DNA from: Flavobacterium sp. Root901
GTDB taxonomy: Bacteria; Bacteroidota; Bacteroidia; Flavobacteriales; Flavobacteriaceae
Assembly: GCF_001429765.1 (NCBI RefSeq)
Contig: NZ_LMJB01000001.1
Coordinates: 757,955 to 821,954, forward strand
Direction of reading: 5' to 3'
DNA: 64,000 nucleotides
Shown here one piece after another: positions 41,341 through 50,599 of the stretch. Numbering within the stretch: position 1 is the stretch's first letter; each line of letters begins with the position of its first letter. The notes below the pieces were generated by a model. The model made no database searches, was not told where the DNA came from, and saw only the letters and a program-made list of their open reading frames with translations. The translations under genes were made by a program, and so were the position numbers.

Positions 41341-41973
41341 TTGGAATACAACGATACATATCAAACCATTGCCTCAGCATCTGAAGAAGTGTTGTTTAAG
41401 GAAAAAGGAAGCAAATTTTTTGGTTATGCTTTTCCTATAGAAAATGAGGAAGAAGTAAAACCTATTATTGAGGACTTAAGAAAGCTTCATCCGCATGCTG
41501 TACATTATTGCTACGCCTACCAGTTAGGCACCGCACCAAAAATTTCCTATCGTGCCAATGATGACGGGGAACCAGGCAATACTGCCGGAGCACCAATTTA
41601 TGGACAAATACAATCTTTTAGTTTAACCAACGTTCTGGTTGTAGTGGTTCGATTTTTTGGCGGAACAAAATTAGGTGTGGGTGGTTTGATCGCAGCCTAC
41701 AGAACAACGGCGCAGATGACATTAGAAATCTGCGAAATTGTTAAAAAAACAATAGATGTTCAGTTTTTAATTTCATTTGATTATAAAAACATGAATAAGG
41801 TAATGCGTGTTATAAAGGAGAAAAAACTGGAAATTATATCTCAGGAAATGGAAATGGATGAAACATCCGGACTTCCTATTGGCAAAATAATAACAAAAAC
41901 GCGTAAAAAAAATGCCGAAATGATATTCGACATTTTTGATTTAATGTTTGAAATTGAGATTAAAATTATCTAA
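41341..41973 (+). CDS. YigZ/IMPACT family protein
   Basis: A 210-residue protein with an N-terminal IMPACT domain (DUF: UPF0029; LHPHAVHYCYAYQLG, DDGEPGNTAG, VVVVRFFGGTKLGVGGLIAAYRTT) and a C-terminal DUF1949-like ferredoxin fold from about residue 140. The function is not settled; links to translation stress have been shown for eukaryotic IMPACT. The start is TTG at 41341: the reading frame upstream has no ATG and the next one is internal to the conserved region. Confidence 0.87.
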   Translation: MEYNDTYQTIASASEEVLFKEKGSKFFGYAFPIENEEEVKPIIEDLRKLHPHAVHYCYAYQLGTAPKISYRANDDGEPGNTAGAPIYGQIQSFSLTNVLVVVVRFFGGTKLGVGGLIAAYRTTAQMTLEICEIVKKTIDVQFLISFDYKNMNKVMRVIKEKKLEIISQEMEMDETSGLPIGKIITKTRKKNAEMIFDIFDLMFEIEIKII

Positions 41974-42004
41974 ATTAGTATAAAATTCTTTTGAGTTTTA
42001 ACAA

Positions 42005-42409
42005 TTATTCCATCGTTTTAAACAACTCTAAAATATAATCCGGAGGAGCAGTTGGACGACCCGTTTTTAACGAAATAAATACTAAAATGAACACTGCGGT
42101 TGTTAATAACTCATTTGCTTCATTATAGATTTCGCAGTCAAATTCGATCTTAACAGAAGACTGACTTTTGAATGTTGTATGGATTGTTAAAAGTTCATCA
42201 TACCGAGCTGATTTTTTATAATTAATCTGCATGGAAACAATTGGCAGTCCAATTCCGCTTTCTTCCATGCTTTTATATGAAATCCCTTTATTTCTAAGCC
42301 ATTCGACGCGTCCAATTTCAAAATAAGGCACATAATTTCCGTGATAAACGACTCCCATTTGGTCAGTTTCGGAGTAACGAACACGCACTTGCGTTTGATG
42401 ATTTTTCAT
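42005..42409 (-). CDS. Acyl-CoA thioesterase, 4HBT/YbgC type
   Basis: A 134-residue hotdog-fold protein. YSETDQMGVVYHGNYVPYFE carries the catalytic Asp region of the YbgC/FadM family (D-x-x-G-x-V-x-x-x-x-Y). It hydrolyses acyl-CoA thioesters; chain length specificity cannot be told. Convergent with the YigZ-family gene and divergent from dnaA. Length is standard. Confidence 0.9.
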   Translation of the reverse strand: MKNHQTQVRVRYSETDQMGVVYHGNYVPYFEIGRVEWLRNKGISYKSMEESGIGLPIVSMQINYKKSARYDELLTIHTTFKSQSSVKIEFDCEIYNEANELLTTAVFILVFISLKTGRPTAPPDYILELFKTME

Positions 42410-42595
42410 TATTTATATATTAAAAAAATTTAAGTTATTCAAGTTCTCTTACAACATTTTTTTATAAAATTAGGCGCCAAAATATTTTTTTTTACAGAAA
42501 TTTGTTCACATATTTGTTATCCTGAAAAACGGAAAAATTTTGCTCCTTTTTTATAGGAGAATCTTTATCAATAATAAAAAAATTTATTTGAATCT

Positions 42596-44023
42596 ATGAC
42601 TAAAACTGCTCAATCGGTATGGGAAAACTGTTTGTCTTTTATAAAGGACAATATTCAAGATCAAGCATACAAAACTTGGTTTGAACCAATCAAATCAGTT
42701 GAGCTAACCGACAACGCGTTATATATTCAGGTACCAAGTAAATTTTTCTACGAATGGTTAGAAGAACACTACGTAAAATTATTGAAAGTTGCGCTTACCA
42801 AAGAACTGGGAAAAAACGCAAAGTTACTCTATAAAATTAAAATGGAGAACACTTATGGAAATAAACAGCCATTTACCGAGCAGCTGCCAAGTTCCAACAG
42901 AGTTCCAATGAAACCGCAAGAGGTTGATGCTCCGTTTAAAAACTTAAATCCTGAACTTAAAAATCCTTTTGTAATTCCGGGAATCCGAAATTTAAAAATC
43001 GAATCCCAGTTAAACCCTAATTACAGTTTCGATAATTTCCTTGAAGGAGACTCAAACCGTTTAGCCCGTTCTGCCGGTATGGCCGTTGCCAATAAACCGG
43101 GAGGAACTTCGTTTAACCCTTTATTGATTTTTGGAGGAGTTGGTTTAGGAAAAACACACTTGGCACACGCTATTGGTGTCGAAGTAAAAGACAAATATCC
43201 AGAAAAAACGGTTTTATATATTTCTGCCGAAATTTTCACACAACAATATATTGATTCTGTAAAAAAGAATAATCGTAATGATTTTATTCATTTTTACCAG
43301 TTAATCGACGTTTTGATTATTGATGATGTTCAGTTTTTATCTGGAAAATCAGGAACTCAGGACGTATTTTTCCACATTTTCAACTATTTGCACCAAAACG
43401 GAAAACAGGTAATTTTAACTTCTGACAAGGCACCTGTAGACATGCAGGATATTGAACAGCGTTTATTATCTCGTTTTAAATGGGGATTGTCTGCAGAATT
43501 GCACCAACCTGATTATGAAACCCGTATCTCGATATTAAAAAACATTTTATACCGTGATGGTGTAGATATGCCGGAAGATATTTTAGAATATGTTGCCCGA
43601 AATATCAAATCTAACGTAAGAGAATTAGAAGGTGCTATTATCTCGTTAATTGCTCAGTCTTCTTTCAATAAAAAAGAAGTTACAATTGAATTAGCAAAAA
43701 GCGTAGTTGAAAAATTCGTTAAAAACGTTAAGAGAGAAATCTCTATTGATTATATTCAAAAAATCGTATCCGATTATTTTCAGCTGGACATTGAGACACT
43801 TCAGTCTAAAACCAGAAAAAGACACGTTGTTCAGGCGAGACAATTGGCCATGTTTTTTGCAAAGAAATTTACAAAAGCTTCTTTGGCAAATATTGGTTCA
43901 CAAATTGGAGACCGTGATCATGCTACCGTTTTACATGCTTGTAAAACCGTTGACAATTTAGTTTCTACAGACAAACAATTTAAAAAATTTGTCGAAGACA
44001 TCAACAAAAAACTAACGCTGTAA
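42596..44023 (+). CDS. dnaA: Chromosomal replication initiator protein DnaA
   Basis: A 475-residue initiator. Domain I 1-85 (SVWENCLSFIKDNI), linker, AAA+ domain about 145-335 with Walker A GGVGLGKTH and Walker B VLIIDDVQFL, and domain IV with the DnaA-box-reading signature GDRDHATVLHACK near residue 440. It unwinds oriC. The upstream 186 bases were searched by eye for DnaA boxes: TTATCCTGA (about 42517-42526) is a weak match only, and no array of TTATCCACA is seen, so the origin may lie elsewhere. Next gene starts 9 bases past the stop. Confidence 0.96.
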   Translation: MTKTAQSVWENCLSFIKDNIQDQAYKTWFEPIKSVELTDNALYIQVPSKFFYEWLEEHYVKLLKVALTKELGKNAKLLYKIKMENTYGNKQPFTEQLPSSNRVPMKPQEVDAPFKNLNPELKNPFVIPGIRNLKIESQLNPNYSFDNFLEGDSNRLARSAGMAVANKPGGTSFNPLLIFGGVGLGKTHLAHAIGVEVKDKYPEKTVLYISAEIFTQQYIDSVKKNNRNDFIHFYQLIDVLIIDDVQFLSGKSGTQDVFFHIFNYLHQNGKQVILTSDKAPVDMQDIEQRLLSRFKWGLSAELHQPDYETRISILKNILYRDGVDMPEDILEYVARNIKSNVRELEGAIISLIAQSSFNKKEVTIELAKSVVEKFVKNVKREISIDYIQKIVSDYFQLDIETLQSKTRKRHVVQARQLAMFFAKKFTKASLANIGSQIGDRDHATVLHACKTVDNLVSTDKQFKKFVEDINKKLTL

Positions 44024-44032
44024 ACGCGAATC

Positions 44033-44500
44033 ATGCCAGTAAAAATTTTAATGGTTTGTTTGGGGAATATCTGCAGATCTCCTTTAGCAGAAGGAATTTT
44101 AGCATCAAAATTACCCGCAGATAAATTTATTGTTGATTCTGCCGGAACCGGTTCCTGGCATGTTGGTCATTGCCCGGATAAACGCTCGATAGATGTTGCC
44201 CGAAAAAACGGAATTAACATTAGTGCACAAAAAGGCAGACAAATCAAATCTTCAGATTTTGACGAATTTGACTATATCTATGTAATGGATAGTTCCAATT
44301 TTCGCGATGTAGTTCATTTGGCCAAAACACCGGAACATAAAAACAAAGTCCGCATGATTCTTAATGAATTATTTCCAGACGAAAATGTTGATGTTCCAGA
44401 TCCATATTACGGCGCCGTAAACGGTTTTGACAATGTTTATCAAATGCTGGATGAAGTTACTGACCTAATCGCTGATCAGCTTCTAAAAAAACACTCCTAA
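44033..44500 (+). CDS. Low-molecular-weight protein-tyrosine phosphatase
   Basis: A 155-residue enzyme. P-loop VCLGNICRSPLAEG (catalytic Cys near residue 9, Arg at the end of the loop) and the general-acid motif VPDPYYG are both seen. It dephosphorylates phosphotyrosine, or phosphoarginine in one known branch. Nine bases after dnaA in the same direction, so probably in one transcript, followed by a terminator. Confidence 0.92.
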   Translation: MPVKILMVCLGNICRSPLAEGILASKLPADKFIVDSAGTGSWHVGHCPDKRSIDVARKNGINISAQKGRQIKSSDFDEFDYIYVMDSSNFRDVVHLAKTPEHKNKVRMILNELFPDENVDVPDPYYGAVNGFDNVYQMLDEVTDLIADQLLKKHS

Positions 44501-44503
44501 TTC

Positions 44504-44542
44504 AATTCAATTGTTTCTAAAAAGAGATAATTGAATTTTTTA
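44504..44542 (+). terminator. Rho-independent terminator after the tyrosine phosphatase
   Basis: AATTCAATT (44504-44512) pairs with AATTGAATT (44529-44537), which runs into a T-tract. The stem is AT-only, so it is a weak terminator. Confidence 0.55.
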
Positions 44543-44559
44543 ATTTTAAACAAATTCAT

Positions 44560-45273
44560 ATGAAACTTCTCGGAAAATTATATCTTATTCCAACCACAAT
44601 GGGCGAAAGCGATCCGATGGATGTTTTACCACAAACTGTAAGAAGAACCATAGAAGTCATTGACCATTACATTGTTGAAAATGACAAAACGGCCAGAAAA
44701 TCTATAAAAGCGGTTTATCCTGAAAAAAAACAATCGGAACTGGTACTTTTTACCTTAAATAAAAGAACAGAACCAAGCGAACATTTAGATTTTATAAAAC
44801 CTTTATTAGAAGGAAAAAATATGGGTTTGATGAGCGAAGCCGGATGTCCGGGCGTTGCTGATCCGGGTGCTGTGATTGTGAAACTGGCACATGAAAAAGG
44901 AATTCAGGTTGTGCCTTTGGTTGGTCCTTCTTCTATTTTATTAGCTATGATGGCTTCCGGAATGAACGGACAAAGTTTTACTTTCAACGGATATTTACCA
45001 ATTGATAAAGACGAGAAAAAATCGGCAATTCGTCATTTTGAGAAATTATCCCAAGACAAAAACCAATCTCAGTTATTTATTGAAACACCTTATAGAAATA
45101 ATAAATTGATTGAAGATCTTTTGCAGATTTTAAATCCATCAACACATTTATGTATTGCAACAGATATTACTCTGCCTACAGAATTTATTAAAACAATGAA
45201 GGTTTCGGATTGGAAAAAGTTAAAAGTAGATATTGATAAACGACCTACTATTTTTATTATTCATAAAATGTAA
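44560..45273 (+). CDS. RsmI-like SAM-dependent methyltransferase (tetrapyrrole methylase fold)
   Basis: A 237-residue member of the Cbi/RsmI methylase superfamily, shorter than true RsmI (about 280). The SAM-binding features are seen: LMSEAGCPGVADPGAVIVKLAHEKGI (short excerpt: SEAGCPGVADPG) and VVPLVGPSSILLAMMASGM. RsmI 2'-O-methylates C1402 of 16S rRNA; members without the RsmI C-terminal part have unassigned roles, and Bacteroidota often have both kinds. The next gene follows directly. Confidence 0.82.
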   Translation: MKLLGKLYLIPTTMGESDPMDVLPQTVRRTIEVIDHYIVENDKTARKSIKAVYPEKKQSELVLFTLNKRTEPSEHLDFIKPLLEGKNMGLMSEAGCPGVADPGAVIVKLAHEKGIQVVPLVGPSSILLAMMASGMNGQSFTFNGYLPIDKDEKKSAIRHFEKLSQDKNQSQLFIETPYRNNKLIEDLLQILNPSTHLCIATDITLPTEFIKTMKVSDWKKLKVDIDKRPTIFIIHKM

Positions 45274-45294
45274 TTGACTTCAAAATCTTCATCT

Positions 45295-45807
45295 ATGAAA
45301 AAATTATCAGCTCTAATATTCATTCTCTTAACGTACTGTATTTCTTCTCCTGATACTAAAAAAAATTCAGGGACTAATATTTTAAAAAACACAAGTACAG
45401 AACAAAATGATCTAGAAAAAAATGATGCTGAAGATCTAGGTTCTCAGATAAATACAGATACAGATAAAACGGTAAAAGAAGATACTAAAATCTATACTAT
45501 TGACTCAGTAGACGCAAAGCCATATTTTGAAGGAGGAATAAATAAATTTCAAAAATTTATTCGTAATAATTATTACTACCCAGACGAATGGCCTGTGATA
45601 AATGGAACTGTCGAAACAAATTTCATAGTAGAAAAAGATAGCACAATTAGCGATATATCAATTACTAAAGATGCCGGCTATGAAACAGGAAAAGAAGCAA
45701 TTCGTATTTTAAAAAAGTCACCTAGATGGATTCCTGGAATATATAATCATAAACCTGTGAGAGTACGTTACTATTTAACGATTCCATTAAATACAAATCA
45801 TGAGTAA
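45295..45807 (+). CDS. Exported protein with TonB C-terminal-like domain
   Basis: A 170-residue protein from ATG 45295 (an upstream TTG would add a polar tail before the signal). Signal region MKKLSALIFILLTYCISS, with a possible lipobox LTYC although Tyr at -1 is unusual. After a Thr/Asn/Lys/Asp-rich linker comes a TonB_C-like domain (about 88-168): GTVETNFIVEKDSTISDISI then IRILKKSPRWIPGIYNHKPV, matching the GxVxxxFxVxxDGxIxxxxI and WxPG motifs. It has no N-terminal TonB membrane anchor, so it may use an envelope role other than energy coupling. Its last 8 bases overlap the next gene. Confidence 0.72.
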   Translation: MKKLSALIFILLTYCISSPDTKKNSGTNILKNTSTEQNDLEKNDAEDLGSQINTDTDKTVKEDTKIYTIDSVDAKPYFEGGINKFQKFIRNNYYYPDEWPVINGTVETNFIVEKDSTISDISITKDAGYETGKEAIRILKKSPRWIPGIYNHKPVRVRYYLTIPLNTNHE

Positions 45808-46927
45808 ACTCCCAAACGTAACCACAAGCATCTTTACAGTAATGTCAAAAATGGCAGCTGAATACAATGCCATAAATCTTTCTCAGGGATTTCCGAATTT
45901 TCCTGTCGATGAAAGATTGACAGATATTGTAGCGAAGTTATCCAAAGAAAACGTACATCAATATACACCAATGGCAGGTTATCCACAGTTGATGGACAAA
46001 ATTGCTAAACTGACTTTTGATTCATACAATAGAACTATAAATCCAGAATCTGAACTTTTAGTTACGGCTGGAGCAACACAGGGAATTTTCACCACGATTT
46101 TGGCTTTAGTAAAAGAAAAAGACGAAGTTATTATCCTCGACCCGAGTTATGATTCTTATGAATCTCCAGTTTTATTATGTAATGCAAAACCGGTTCGTGT
46201 AGCACTTAATGACGATTATACGCCAAATTGGGAAAGAATAGAAAAAGCCTGTTCTGCAAAAACAAGGTTAATGATTATCAATAATCCACATAATCCAACG
46301 GGGAAAATATTAACCGAAAATGATTTTATTCAGTTAAAAAACCTGCTGGAAAAATATCCTGATATTATCATTCTGTCTGACGAAGTTTACGAATACATTA
46401 CTTTCGAAGAAAAACATATTTCGGCACATACCAAAGATTTTCTTTTAGACCGCTGCGTCATGGTTTCTTCTTTTGGAAAATCATTTCATATTACAGGCTG
46501 GAAAATTGGCTACACAATTGCACCGGAACATTTAATGAAAGAAATCAAAAAAGTCCATCAGTTTTTGGTTTTCAGTGTCAACAGTATTTCACAATTTGCC
46601 ATCAGCGAATATCTTGATGTTGTTGATGTTAATTTACTTGGCAAGTTCTATCAGGAAAAACGAGATTATTTTCAAAAACTGCTTCAAAACAGCCGATTTG
46701 AATTGAAACCATGCGAAGGAACTTATTTTCAGGTTGCTTCTTACACCAATATTTCAAATGAAGACGATGTAACTTTCTGCAAAAATCTAATTATTGATCA
46801 CGGCGTTGCAGCAATTCCTATTTCTACCTTTTATTCTGATCATAAAGACCAGAAATTAATTCGTTTTTGTTTTGCCAAAGACAATTTTACTTTAGAATCT
46901 GCCGCAAAAAAATTATGCGATATATAA
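45800..46927 (+). CDS. Methionine/aromatic aminotransferase (YbdL-like, PLP fold I)
   Basis: A 375-residue PLP-dependent aminotransferase. NPHNPTGK, the PLP Lys in SSFGKSFHITGWKIGY, and an Arg-containing C-terminal IRFCFAKDNFTLESA are seen. The N-terminus INLSQGFPNFP is characteristic of the YbdL/KAT group, which transaminates methionine, kynurenine or glutamine; the precise amino acid is not fixed. Its start overlaps the stop of the TonB_C-like gene by 8 bases, a common feature of coupled translation, so co-expression is likely though functional relation is unclear. Confidence 0.9.
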   Translation: MSKLPNVTTSIFTVMSKMAAEYNAINLSQGFPNFPVDERLTDIVAKLSKENVHQYTPMAGYPQLMDKIAKLTFDSYNRTINPESELLVTAGATQGIFTTILALVKEKDEVIILDPSYDSYESPVLLCNAKPVRVALNDDYTPNWERIEKACSAKTRLMIINNPHNPTGKILTENDFIQLKNLLEKYPDIIILSDEVYEYITFEEKHISAHTKDFLLDRCVMVSSFGKSFHITGWKIGYTIAPEHLMKEIKKVHQFLVFSVNSISQFAISEYLDVVDVNLLGKFYQEKRDYFQKLLQNSRFELKPCEGTYFQVASYTNISNEDDVTFCKNLIIDHGVAAIPISTFYSDHKDQKLIRFCFAKDNFTLESAAKKLCDI

Positions 46928-47000
46928 AGTTTACGAAAATTTTATAACAATATTATGCGTGCATCCTATTTTTTTAATTAATATTGTAAAAAAGAAAAGT

Positions 47001-47882
47001 ATGAGCTATACAGATAAAATGTTACGTGACGACGCTTTAAAAGGAAAAGTCATTGTAGTAACAGGCGGCGGAAGCGGTTTAGGAAAAGCAATGACAAAAT
47101 ATTTTTTGGAATTAGGCGCTCAGGTTGCAATTACCTCCAGAGATTTGGAAAAGCTGAAAACTACTGCAGCAGAACTTGAAAGTGAAACTGGCGGAAAATG
47201 TTTACCGCTTCAATGTGATGTTCGCCATTATGAAAAAGTTGAAAACATGCTTCAGGAAACTTTAAAAGTTTTTGGAAAAGTAGACGTTCTTTTAAACAAT
47301 GCGGCTGGAAATTTTATCTCGCCAACAGAACGTTTATCTGCAAATGCATTTGACACTGTGATAGATATCGTACTTAAAGGTTCTAAAAACTGTACACTTG
47401 CTTTTGGAAAACACTGGATTGATACCAAACAAACATCAGCAACGATTTTAAATATTGTAACTACTTATGCCTGGACAGGATCTGCTTATGTTGTGCCAAG
47501 TGCAACCGCAAAAGCCGGAGTTCTGGCCATGACCAGAAGTCTTGCCGTAGAATGGGCAAAATACGGAATTCGTTCTAACGCGATCGCTCCAGGACCATTC
47601 CCTACAAAAGGTGCCTGGGACAGATTACTGCCGGGAGATCTTTCTGAAAAGTTTGACATGGCAAAAAAAGTACCTTTAAAACGTGTTGGAGATCATCAGG
47701 AACTGGCGAATTTAGCCGCTTATTTAGTCTCTGATTTTTCTGCTTATGTAAATGGAGATGTTATTACAATTGATGGCGGCGAATGGTTGAAAGGTGCTGG
47801 ACAATTCAATTTATTAGAAGCAATTCCGGAAGAACTTTGGGATCAGCTTGAAATGATGATAAAAGCAAAAAAGAATAAATAA
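47001..47882 (+). CDS. SDR family, 2,4-dienoyl-CoA reductase-like
   Basis: From ATG 47001 (MSYTDKMLRDDALKGK; an upstream ATG adds an implausible hydrophobic tail) it has 293 residues. TGGGSGLG cofactor loop, NNAAG, and the region VPSATAKAGVLAMTRSLAVEW, where the classical Tyr of YxxxK is replaced by Ser in SATAK, as in the DECR group. PGPFPTKGAWDRL matches mitochondrial and bacterial dienoyl-CoA reductases. Role in beta-oxidation of unsaturated acyl-CoA is likely. A strong terminator follows. Confidence 0.85.
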   Translation: MSYTDKMLRDDALKGKVIVVTGGGSGLGKAMTKYFLELGAQVAITSRDLEKLKTTAAELESETGGKCLPLQCDVRHYEKVENMLQETLKVFGKVDVLLNNAAGNFISPTERLSANAFDTVIDIVLKGSKNCTLAFGKHWIDTKQTSATILNIVTTYAWTGSAYVVPSATAKAGVLAMTRSLAVEWAKYGIRSNAIAPGPFPTKGAWDRLLPGDLSEKFDMAKKVPLKRVGDHQELANLAAYLVSDFSAYVNGDVITIDGGEWLKGAGQFNLLEAIPEELWDQLEMMIKAKKNK

Positions 47883-47936
47883 TTACAAGTGCTTACTAAA
47901 TTCAGAATATTTTTTAAAACTATACTGATTGCACCA

Positions 47937-47969
47937 AATCCCGAAGGTTTACTTTCGGGATTTTTTTTA
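47937..47969 (+). terminator. Rho-independent terminator after the SDR gene
   Basis: AATCCCGAA (47937-47945) pairs with TTCGGGATT (47954-47962), then a run of T residues. Confidence 0.88.
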
Positions 47970-48099
47970 TTATTTTCACTATATATGTGATATAAGTTTA
48001 GTTAAGGATCGATTTCTGTAAATATTTTAGAGCTAATAATTGCTTCCATTACTTATATGGTTAAATTACATTGTATGTTTAGCAATTCACTTAAATTAT

Positions 48100-48107
48100 T
48101 ATTTTTG
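48100..48107 (+). promoter_or_regulatory. Predicted -7 promoter box of udk
   Basis: TATTTTTG fits TAnnTTTG and lies 26 bases before the ATG at 48134. The -33 region has TTTAG about 18 bases upstream, a weak match to TTTG. Confidence 0.5.
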
Positions 48108-48133
48108 CCAAACAAATATCAAACAAAAATTTT

Positions 48134-48742
48134 ATGCTCATTATTGGAATTGCAGGAGGAACTGGAAGCGGAAAAACAACAGTTGTACATCAAATCATGA
48201 ATGAATTACCAGACACTGAAGTTGGTGTAATTTCTCAGGATTCGTATTATAAAGAAACCCATAACTTGTCTTTTGACGAGAGAGCATTAATCAATTTTGA
48301 TCACCCTCGTGCCATTGATTTTGAATTATTAGTAAGGCACCTTAAAGCATTAAAAGCAGGTGAAACTATCGACCAGCCCGTTTATTCTTTTATTCAGCAT
48401 AACAGAACCGACGATACGATTTCGACACATCCAAGAAAAGTAATGATAGTTGAGGGAATTTTGATTTTAACAAATCCCGAGTTAAGAGAACTTTTTGACA
48501 TTAAAATATATGTTCACGCCGATTCTGACGAAAGATTAATTCGTCGTTTAAAAAGAGATATTTCTGAACGCGGACGTGATATCGACGAGGTTTTAAACCG
48601 TTACCAAACTACCTTAAAACCTATGCACGAGCAGTTTATTGAACCAACAAAAGCATTTGCAGATATTATTATTCCAAATGACAAATACAATACTGTAGCA
48701 ATTGATGTGGTTCGTGCTGTAATTAATCAGAGAATTTTATAA
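48134..48742 (+). CDS. udk: Uridine kinase
   Basis: A 202-residue P-loop kinase. Walker A GGTGSGKTT (residues 9-17), the NFDHPRAIDFELL segment, and the lid with RRLKRDISERGRD identify uridine/cytidine kinase. It makes UMP or CMP from nucleosides in pyrimidine salvage. A hairpin, CCCGATAATGGTCGGG (about 48787-48802), without a T-run lies after the stop, before the divIC-type gene. Confidence 0.93.
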   Translation: MLIIGIAGGTGSGKTTVVHQIMNELPDTEVGVISQDSYYKETHNLSFDERALINFDHPRAIDFELLVRHLKALKAGETIDQPVYSFIQHNRTDDTISTHPRKVMIVEGILILTNPELRELFDIKIYVHADSDERLIRRLKRDISERGRDIDEVLNRYQTTLKPMHEQFIEPTKAFADIIIPNDKYNTVAIDVVRAVINQRIL

Positions 48743-48848
48743 TTTTTATCGTAAATTTAAACCATAAAAACAGAAGCTTCCCGATAATGGTCGGGATTGC
48801 TTTCTATACTGTCTAAAACTCAATCATATACACAAGAAACACTCTTAT

Positions 48849-49181
48849 ATGAAATTTAAAAATCCGTATAAAGACAAAAAATGGTTCAAATTCCTGGGCA
48901 ATAAATATGTCTGGGTATTATTGTTTTTTGTGATCTGGATGTTATTTTTAGACAATTACTCCTATTTCGACCATCGTTTTTTAGACGGACAAATCAATGA
49001 GTTAAAAGACAATAAGAAATATTATCAGGAAGAAATAAAAAAAGATCAGGAACAGATCAAACAACTTAAAAATCCTGAACAAATAGAAAAATATGCCCGC
49101 GAAAAGTACTTTATGAAAAAAGACAGCGAAGATATTTACATCATTCATTTTGAAGGAGACACTATTCAGGAAAAAGAATAA
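48849..49181 (+). CDS. FtsB/DivIC-type septum formation protein
   Basis: A 110-residue single-pass protein: cytosolic N-terminus KFKNPYKDKKWFKFL, a transmembrane helix at about 20-38 (VWVLLFFVIWMLFL), then an extracytoplasmic coiled coil (INELKDNKKYYQEEIKKDQEQIKQL) ending in EKYAREKYFMKK, the conserved end of the family. It would link FtsQ-type proteins to the divisome. Its last 16 codons' end is followed within 16 bases by mutA, so the two share a transcript though their functions are unrelated. Confidence 0.87.
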   Translation: MKFKNPYKDKKWFKFLGNKYVWVLLFFVIWMLFLDNYSYFDHRFLDGQINELKDNKKYYQEEIKKDQEQIKQLKNPEQIEKYAREKYFMKKDSEDIYIIHFEGDTIQEKE

Positions 49182-49197
49182 TCAGAAAAAACACTCA

Positions 49198-50559
49198 ATG
49201 GCCACTACCCTATTCGAAGATTTTAATCCGATTTCATCCAAACAATGGAAACAAAAAATTCAGTTTGAATTGGATGGAGCCGATTATAACCAAACCGTAA
49301 TTTGGAATTCCCCCGAAGATATTCAGGTAAAACCTTTTTATCACAGCGACGAATTTACCAAAAGCGCTTCTGTACAAACTCAAGCTTCTGCATTTAAAAT
49401 CTGTCAAAACATATTTGTTCATGATGTCGAAAAATCCATCAACAGAGCTATAAATACTATCGAAAGAGGTGCAGAAAGTTTACGTTTTACAATTCAAAAC
49501 GAAAATACTGACATTCAAAAATTATTAGAAAACCTTCCTTTAGAAAACAGGACCGTTTACTTTCATTTGAGTTTTCTCTCAATCGATTTCGTAAAAAAAC
49601 TGGACACAATTTCTATTCAAAAAAAGGCCGTTTTTTATTGTAATTTAGATCCAATTGGACAATTAGCCCGCGATGGAAACTGGTTTACAACATCTGATAA
49701 AAATAATTTTGAAACACTTCAAAAAATTTCAAACCAAACTAATCTTTCGTTTCTTAGCGTAGATTTGGGTTTGTATCAAAATGCCGGAGCAAATATCACA
49801 CAGCAGATTGCTTATAGTCTGGCTCATGCCAATGAATACTTAAATTATTTTCCAACTTCATCCAAACCAATTGTTTTTCAAATCTCCGTTGGTACCAATT
49901 ATTTTTTTGAAATTGCGAAACTGCGTGCGTTACGAATGCTTTTTAAATTAATTGCAGCAGAATATAATCCGGAAACAGATTGTCATTTTCTGGTAACTCC
50001 AACTAAGCGCAATAAAACCATTTATGATTATAATGTCAATATGCTTCGCACAACAACCGAATGCATGGCGGCTGTTATAGGCGGTGCAGATGCTGTCGCA
50101 AATTTACCATATGATGCATTGTACCATAAAGATAATGAGTTTGGAGACCGAATTGCACGAAACCAGCTTTTAATTTTAAAACACGAAAGTTATTTTGACA
50201 AAGTCGATAATCCAGCAGACGGAAGTTATTATATCGAAAGTTTAACAATGCAATTGGCTGAAAAAAGTCTGGCATTATTCAAAGACATTGAAGCAAACGG
50301 AGGTTTCTTAAAACTTTTAAATGACGGAACGATTAAAAAGAAAATTCAGGAAAGTGCCAATAAAGAGCAGGAATTATTCGATTCTAAAAAAGAAGTTCTT
50401 TTAGGAACAAATAAATATCCAAATAAAGAAGACCGAATGAAACATGATTTAGAATTGTTTCCTTTTGTAAAAATCAAACCAAGAAAAACATTAATTACAC
50501 CAATTATAGAAAAAAGATTAGCTGAAAAACTGGAACAGGAAAGACTGGAACAGGAATAA
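49198..50559 (+). CDS. mutA: Methylmalonyl-CoA mutase small subunit
   Basis: From ATG 49198 (MATTLFEDFNPISSKQWKQ) it has 453 residues, homologous to the TIM-barrel part of MutB but catalytically silent. Seen: NPADGSYYIESLTMQLAE near the end of the barrel. It stops before any B12-binding domain; actinobacterial MutA is over 600 residues. It pairs with MutB as a heterodimer. The in-frame ATG at 49150 overlaps the upstream gene and gives an unrelated tail, so it is rejected. 40 bases upstream of mutB. Confidence 0.92.
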   Translation: MATTLFEDFNPISSKQWKQKIQFELDGADYNQTVIWNSPEDIQVKPFYHSDEFTKSASVQTQASAFKICQNIFVHDVEKSINRAINTIERGAESLRFTIQNENTDIQKLLENLPLENRTVYFHLSFLSIDFVKKLDTISIQKKAVFYCNLDPIGQLARDGNWFTTSDKNNFETLQKISNQTNLSFLSVDLGLYQNAGANITQQIAYSLAHANEYLNYFPTSSKPIVFQISVGTNYFFEIAKLRALRMLFKLIAAEYNPETDCHFLVTPTKRNKTIYDYNVNMLRTTTECMAAVIGGADAVANLPYDALYHKDNEFGDRIARNQLLILKHESYFDKVDNPADGSYYIESLTMQLAEKSLALFKDIEANGGFLKLLNDGTIKKKIQESANKEQELFDSKKEVLLGTNKYPNKEDRMKHDLELFPFVKIKPRKTLITPIIEKRLAEKLEQERLEQE

Positions 50560-50599
50560 TTTTTATCGTAATTAATATTCAAATAAAGACAAAGCGTCT

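Noticed and set aside
42500..42595. oriC directly upstream of dnaA
   Set aside because: Only one weak DnaA-box match; not enough to call an origin.
49150..49197. Upstream ATG start for mutA
   Set aside because: It overlaps the FtsB/DivIC-type gene and gives a basic tail unlike MutA; the ATG at 49198 starts with the expected sequence.
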